A DNA stretch of 9,708 nucleotides, taken from contig JAKCAB010000118.1 of the NCBI GenBank assembly GCA_021839785.1, positions 1 to 9,708 on the forward strand. Direction: 5' to 3'. Below, in pieces: positions 7,132-9,708 of the stretch (position 1 is the stretch's first letter; the number at the start of each line of letters is the position of its first letter). The notes below the pieces were generated by a model, which saw only the letters and a list, made by a program, of their open reading frames with translations, ran no database searches and was not told the DNA's origin. Both the position numbers and the translations under genes were made by a program. This DNA comes from a bacterium (GTDB lineage: Bacteria; Verrucomicrobiota; Verrucomicrobiae; Limisphaerales; J093).

Positions 7132-7152
7132 GAAAGGCCGGCCTTCTTGTTT
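7132..7152 (+). terminator. Weak possible terminator between convergent genes
   Basis: The palindrome AAGGCCGGCCTT (7134-7145) is followed by CTTGTTT on the plus strand. The stem is short (4 bp closed by a CCGG loop) and the T-tract is interrupted. It sits 25 bp after the remnant's stop and before the convergent purQ. Confidence 0.3.
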
Positions 7153-7209
7153 CCAGGATCGTGGCTGTCGGCAGCGATGCCCTGACCGCCCAGCGTCGCA
7201 CCGCCGCGC

Positions 7210-7917
7210 TCAAGCCGCCGCGGGCACTCGCGAGGCTAACGTGTGGCACATGCCCTCGAAAATCAGCCGGCCATCGGCGCTGCCCAGCAGTTCCTCGCTC
7301 GCCCGATCTGGATGGGGCATCAGCCCGGCCACGTTGCGTTGTTCGTTACAGATGCCCGCGATGTTCAGCAGCGAACCATTCGGATTCGCGTCATCGGACA
7401 ATTCGCCGGCCGGATTGCAGTACTGCCAGAGGATTTGCCGGTTGGCCTGCAGCCGGGCGAGCGTCGGTTCGTCGGCGAAATAGCACCCCTCGCCGTGCGC
7501 GATGGGAATCTTCAGCAACTTGTCGTGCGGCGTCCGGCAGGTGAACGGCGTCTCGTGGTTCGCGGTCTTGAGCAGCACCTGCTCGCAGCGGAATTGCAGG
7601 GAGCGATTGCGGATCAAAGCCCCCGGCAACAGCCCCACCTCGCACAGGATTTGAAAGCCGTTGCAGATGCCCAGCACCAACCCGCCTTCCGCGGCGAAGC
7701 GCTGCACCGCCTGCATCACCGGGCTGAACCGGGCGATGGCCCCGCAGCGGAGGTAGTCGCCGTAGCTGAACCCGCCGGGGATGATTACCGCGTCCACGTT
7801 GCCCAGGGAGGTTTCCTTGTGCCAGAGCAGGTCCGCCTCGTGGCCGAGCACGCGGATGGCGTGGACACAATCCTGATCGCAATTGGAGGCCGGGAACTGC
7901 AGGACGGCGAAGCGCAT
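7210..7917 (-). CDS. purQ: FGAM synthetase glutaminase subunit PurQ
   Basis: PurQ hydrolyses glutamine and channels ammonia to PurL in the PurSQL complex, which converts FGAR to FGAM in de novo purine synthesis. The 235-aa product has the normal length. Visible class-I glutamine amidotransferase features are [20 protein letters not shown] (48-67), the nucleophile elbow GICNGFQIL with Cys85, HGEGCYF (141-147), DANPNGS (176-182), and the His of the catalytic triad in GLMPHPDR (His202). The third triad residue is Asp204, where Glu is usual. The start ATG 7915-7917 gives [16 protein letters not shown], the usual family N-terminus; the frame is open further upstream but runs there through purS. 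It lies 35 bp after purS in the same direction. No clear Shine-Dalgarno sequence is present. purL is not in the window. Confidence 0.97.
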   Translation of the reverse strand: MRFAVLQFPASNCDQDCVHAIRVLGHEADLLWHKETSLGNVDAVIIPGGFSYGDYLRCGAIARFSPVMQAVQRFAAEGGLVLGICNGFQILCEVGLLPGALIRNRSLQFRCEQVLLKTANHETPFTCRTPHDKLLKIPIAHGEGCYFADEPTLARLQANRQILWQYCNPAGELSDDANPNGSLLNIAGICNEQRNVAGLMPHPDRASEELLGSADGRLIFEGMCHTLASRVPAAA

Positions 7918-7952
7918 AAAGCCGTGGGAAATCGTCCGGGGGCGGTCGGGGT

Positions 7953-8195
7953 TCAGTCGTGGAGTTCGAGCCGGTAATCCTCGATCACCGGATTGCTCAG
8001 GAACCGGTGGCAGGCCTCGTCCAGTTGCCGGCGGGCCGTTTCGGCATCCACACCGGCGAGGTCCACTTCCAGGTACTTGCCCACCCGGACCTCTTTGACC
8101 CCTTGGTAGCCCATGTGTTCCAGCGCCCCTTGAACGGTCTTCCCTTGAGGGTCCAGGACCGCCTTCTTGGGGGTAATGATGATACTTGCTTTCAT
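7953..8195 (-). CDS. purS: FGAM synthetase small subunit PurS
   Basis: PurS is the small bridging subunit of the PurSQL complex and holds PurQ to PurL. The 80-aa product matches the family length. [20 protein letters not shown], then [12 protein letters not shown] (35-46), and [12 protein letters not shown] near the C-terminus are the typical PurS beta-alpha-beta pattern. ATG 8195 is preferred because it gives the family N-terminus. A second in-frame ATG at 8201 would add two residues (MP). Neither has a clear ribosome binding site. The frame stays open upstream to 8432, but that part crosses the terminator of the preceding operon and is not gene-like. The gene is followed by purQ, giving a purSQ pair. 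Confidence 0.95.
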   Translation of the reverse strand: MKASIIITPKKAVLDPQGKTVQGALEHMGYQGVKEVRVGKYLEVDLAGVDAETARRQLDEACHRFLSNPVIEDYRLELHD

Positions 8196-8360
8196 TGGCA
8201 TCGGGACTTGCGCCGCCGCCCGGCGCCCGGATGGTGAAATGGGCGGGCCGGCGACGCCAGCGAAATTCACTCGCCATTCCGCAGCACAACTCGCGCTTGT
8301 CGCCGCGCTGACGGGCGTTTGCGGAATCTGCTCCTCAGACAGATCCGGAACAGTCGAAGG

Positions 8361-8421
8361 AAAACAAAACGCCAGCATTAGAATCAAGCGGCGCGTACGC
8401 GCGCACCATCCTAACGCTGGC
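8361..8421 (-). terminator. Intrinsic terminator of the rpsR operon
   Basis: On the minus strand GCCAGCGTTAG (8421-8411) pairs with CTAATGCTGGC (8381-8371), 11 bp with one G-U pair. The loop contains the perfect palindrome GCGCGTACGCGC (8391-8402). The tail GTTTTGTTTT (8370-8361) follows directly. It lies 62 bp after the rpsR stop and separates this operon from purSQ. Confidence 0.75.
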
Positions 8422-8483
8422 AAGCCGTTCAACCGCTCCGCGCCTCGTTCTGGATCGTTGTGGAACGCGGCGGACCGGCGACG

Positions 8484-8747
8484 CTACTTCATCAGCAACA
8501 TCTGCCGCGCGCGCTTCACGGCGCGGGTCATCCGCCGCTGGTAATGGGCGGGCAGGCCGGTGTATTTGCGGGGCAGGATCCGGCCCGCGTCCGTGACGTA
8601 TTGCCGGAGCATCGCCACGTTTTTGAAGTCCATCGACTCGATGGTGTAGTCCACCTTGGGCCGGGGCCGGGGTGTCCGCGTTTCGCCGGTGCTGCGGCGG
8701 CCGCCACCGCGGCCGTTGCTACGTTCCAGATGTGTCTTGCGGGGCAT
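8484..8747 (-). CDS. rpsR: 30S ribosomal protein bS18
   Basis: bS18 is a small-subunit protein that binds with bS6 on the 30S platform. The product is 87 aa. The conserved core is VDYTIESMDFKNVAMLRQYV (32-51), then GRILPRKYTGLPAHYQRRMT (55-74), then RAVKRARQMLLMK at the end. The N-terminal 30 residues are basic and Gly/Arg-rich. There is no cysteine, so this is the zinc-independent form. ATG 8745-8747 lies 6 bp after the rpmG stop, and TAG is at 8484-8486. The usual partner genes rpsF, ssb and rplI are not adjacent here; the gene instead ends an operon with rpmG and a DksA-like gene. Confidence 0.97.
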   Translation of the reverse strand: MPRKTHLERSNGRGGGRRSTGETRTPRPRPKVDYTIESMDFKNVAMLRQYVTDAGRILPRKYTGLPAHYQRRMTRAVKRARQMLLMK

Positions 8748-8753
8748 GAGCGT

Positions 8754-8921
8754 TTACTTGATTTCGCGGTGCAGCGTGTGCCGACGCAGAAAGCGGTTGT
8801 ATTTCATCAACTCGACCTTCTCCGTCTGGACCTTTTTGTTGCGGGAGGTCACGTAGCGGGAGGGCGCTTTGCCCTCTTTTCTCGCTTCCGAGCACTCGAT
8901 GGTTACCTGTTCGCGCGGCAT
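8754..8921 (-). CDS. rpmG: 50S ribosomal protein bL33
   Basis: bL33 is a small large-subunit protein near the E site. The 55-aa frame starts at ATG 8919-8921 and ends with TAA 8754-8756. It reads [18 protein letters not shown] at the N-terminus and [15 protein letters not shown] at the C-terminus, with [20 protein letters not shown] between, a clear bL33 pattern. Only Cys10 remains of the four cysteines in the zinc-binding form, so it is a C-minus type. An AGGA overlapping the upstream TAG stop (8927-8929) can serve as ribosome binding site. The gene lies 5 bp after the DksA-like gene and 6 bp before rpsR. Confidence 0.96.
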   Translation of the reverse strand: MPREQVTIECSEARKEGKAPSRYVTSRNKKVQTEKVELMKYNRFLRRHTLHREIK

Positions 8922-8926
8922 AATTC

Positions 8927-9514
8927 CTATTCTTTTTCTTTGGCGGGTTTCTCGTCTTCCTCGCCCTCGTCTTCAACTTCGGGTGCGGCCACCACGTCGA
9001 TCATTCCCAGGCTGCCCAATTTGCGCTGACGCAACGCCCCCTCGCGTTCGAGTTGCGCCTGCGCTTCCACCGTGAACCGGGTCCACGGGATCGCGTCCAG
9101 GCGCGCCTTGGGAATGGGTTTGCTGGTCAGTTCGCAAGTGCCGTAGGTGCCTTTCTGAATCCGCTTCAGCGCCTCGTCAATTTCGTAAATCGCGTCCTGG
9201 TCCGACGAGAGCAGGCTCAGCGCGAAGTCCCGGTCAAAATTGTCGGTGCCGGAGTCCGCCATGTGCAGGCTGTAGCCGTCCATTTCTTCCGCGGACTCCT
9301 TGGCCAGGCCGTTCATCTGTCGAAGCAGACGCTCGCGCAGGTCGATCAACGTGGCGTAGTGCTTCTTCCATTCCGGCTTCACGTTGGCCTGGCTGTTTGG
9401 CGCGCTGGTCGGATTCACCAAGCCCAGAATCGACGCCGCGGTGGCGGCTTTGACATTCTTGCCCCGCGCCGGACTGGCGGGAGCCTTGATTGTGCCCGGT
9501 CTCTTGTGTATCAC
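8927..9514 (-). CDS. DksA/TraR-family protein with degenerate zinc finger
   Basis: The 195-aa product has a basic Ala/Pro-rich N-terminus (1-45), a helical coiled-coil-like segment ([19 protein letters not shown] at about 49-67, and about 90-122), and a DksA/TraR C-terminal motif [20 protein letters not shown] (124-143), followed by WTRFTVEAQ. The tail is acidic ([16 protein letters not shown]). In the classical C4 finger (CxxC-x17-CxxC) the four positions here are Cys127, Thr130, Thr148 and Ala151, so zinc binding by this site is unlikely. Family members bind the RNA polymerase secondary channel and adjust transcription, often with ppGpp; whether this one does is inference. The start is GTG 9512-9514, since the frame upstream closes at 9530-9532 (TAA). 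First gene of the operon with rpmG and rpsR. Confidence 0.9.
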   Translation of the reverse strand: MIHKRPGTIKAPASPARGKNVKAATAASILGLVNPTSAPNSQANVKPEWKKHYATLIDLRERLLRQMNGLAKESAEEMDGYSLHMADSGTDNFDRDFALSLLSSDQDAIYEIDEALKRIQKGTYGTCELTSKPIPKARLDAIPWTRFTVEAQAQLEREGALRQRKLGSLGMIDVVAAPEVEDEGEEDEKPAKEKE

Positions 9515-9587
9515 GGCAAACTGCTGGCGTTAAATTAGTTGCAATCGCCCACAACGGGTCACCGCGCGGACGAAGGCCGGGCAAGGT

Positions 9588-9619
9588 AGCAAATTCTCTG
9601 CAAACCGCCAGCAAATTCT
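9588..9619. repeat. Two 10-bp direct repeats upstream of the DksA-like operon
   Basis: AGCAAATTCT occurs at 9588-9597 and again at 9610-9619, so the copies are 22 bp apart start to start, about two helical turns. They lie 74-105 bp before the operon's GTG start. This could be a regulator site. No confident -35/-10 pair was identified in 9515-9708, which otherwise shows no gene. Confidence 0.35.
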
Positions 9620-9708
9620 TCGTATCGGACACGCCCCGGGCGCATCTCACTTTCTTGCAACTCCGGTGGGAATTCCGAGGAAAACCGGAGATTTGCCTTG
9701 GGATCTCT

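Noticed and set aside
7918..8432. Upstream extensions of the purQ and purS frames
   Set aside because: The purQ extension runs through purS in the wrong frame. The purS extension crosses the rpsR-operon terminator. Family N-termini begin at 7917 and 8195.
9661..9690. Inverted repeat CTCCGGT...ACCGGAG near the right edge
   Set aside because: A 7-bp stem with a 16-base loop and no T-run on either side, too weak to call as a terminator or operator.

Overview
The window is GC-rich bacterial chromosome and most likely comes from a member of the Verrucomicrobiota (Pedosphaera/Limisphaerales type). This assignment is inferred from three things: a C-terminal tail ending in a '[11 protein letters not shown]...AKFYRVKR' type motif that is common on secreted proteins of that phylum, the cysteine-poor DksA-like protein, and the general protein style. 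No rRNA or other phylogenetic marker was available to test it.

Layout from left to right. (1) Positions 3-1589 (+) hold the 3' part of a beta-propeller-like protein cut by the window edge. (2) Positions 1877-4199 (-) hold a block of unfamiliar genes in decay: one intact small ORF (1877-2308), one gene broken at a run of eight G (2315-3222), and the C-terminal part of a larger gene broken by a frameshift and an in-frame TGA (3215-4199). (3) tRNA-Tyr(GUA) is at 4330-4417 (-), divergent from ffh. The two appear to be driven by back-to-back promoters that share one 7-bp -35 block. (4) ffh (4502-5866, +) encodes the SRP GTPase. It is followed, with a 4-bp GTGA overlap, by an ABC ATPase of the ModF/PhrA-like type (5863-7101). 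The 3' end of that ATPase gene runs out of frame into remnants of an unrelated secreted protein (about 6848-7109). (5) On the minus strand lie purQ (7210-7917) and purS (7953-8195), two subunits of the purine enzyme FGAM synthetase. (6) On the minus strand, a three-gene operon is transcribed in the order DksA/TraR-like gene (8927-9514), rpmG (8754-8921), rpsR (8484-8747). It ends in a good intrinsic terminator at 8361-8421.

The housekeeping part is ordinary: protein targeting, tRNA, purine synthesis and ribosomal proteins. The unusual material is the decaying minus-strand block on the 3' side of the tRNA gene, the rearranged 3' end of the ABC gene, the compact ffh/tRNA promoter arrangement with a probably leaderless ffh mRNA, and an operon in which all three products lack the zinc-binding cysteines of their classical relatives. 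I found no CRISPR array, integrase or transposase. I cannot show a new biological system here; the nearest candidate is the unknown protein set at 1877-4199, whose intact relatives would have to be sought in other genomes.
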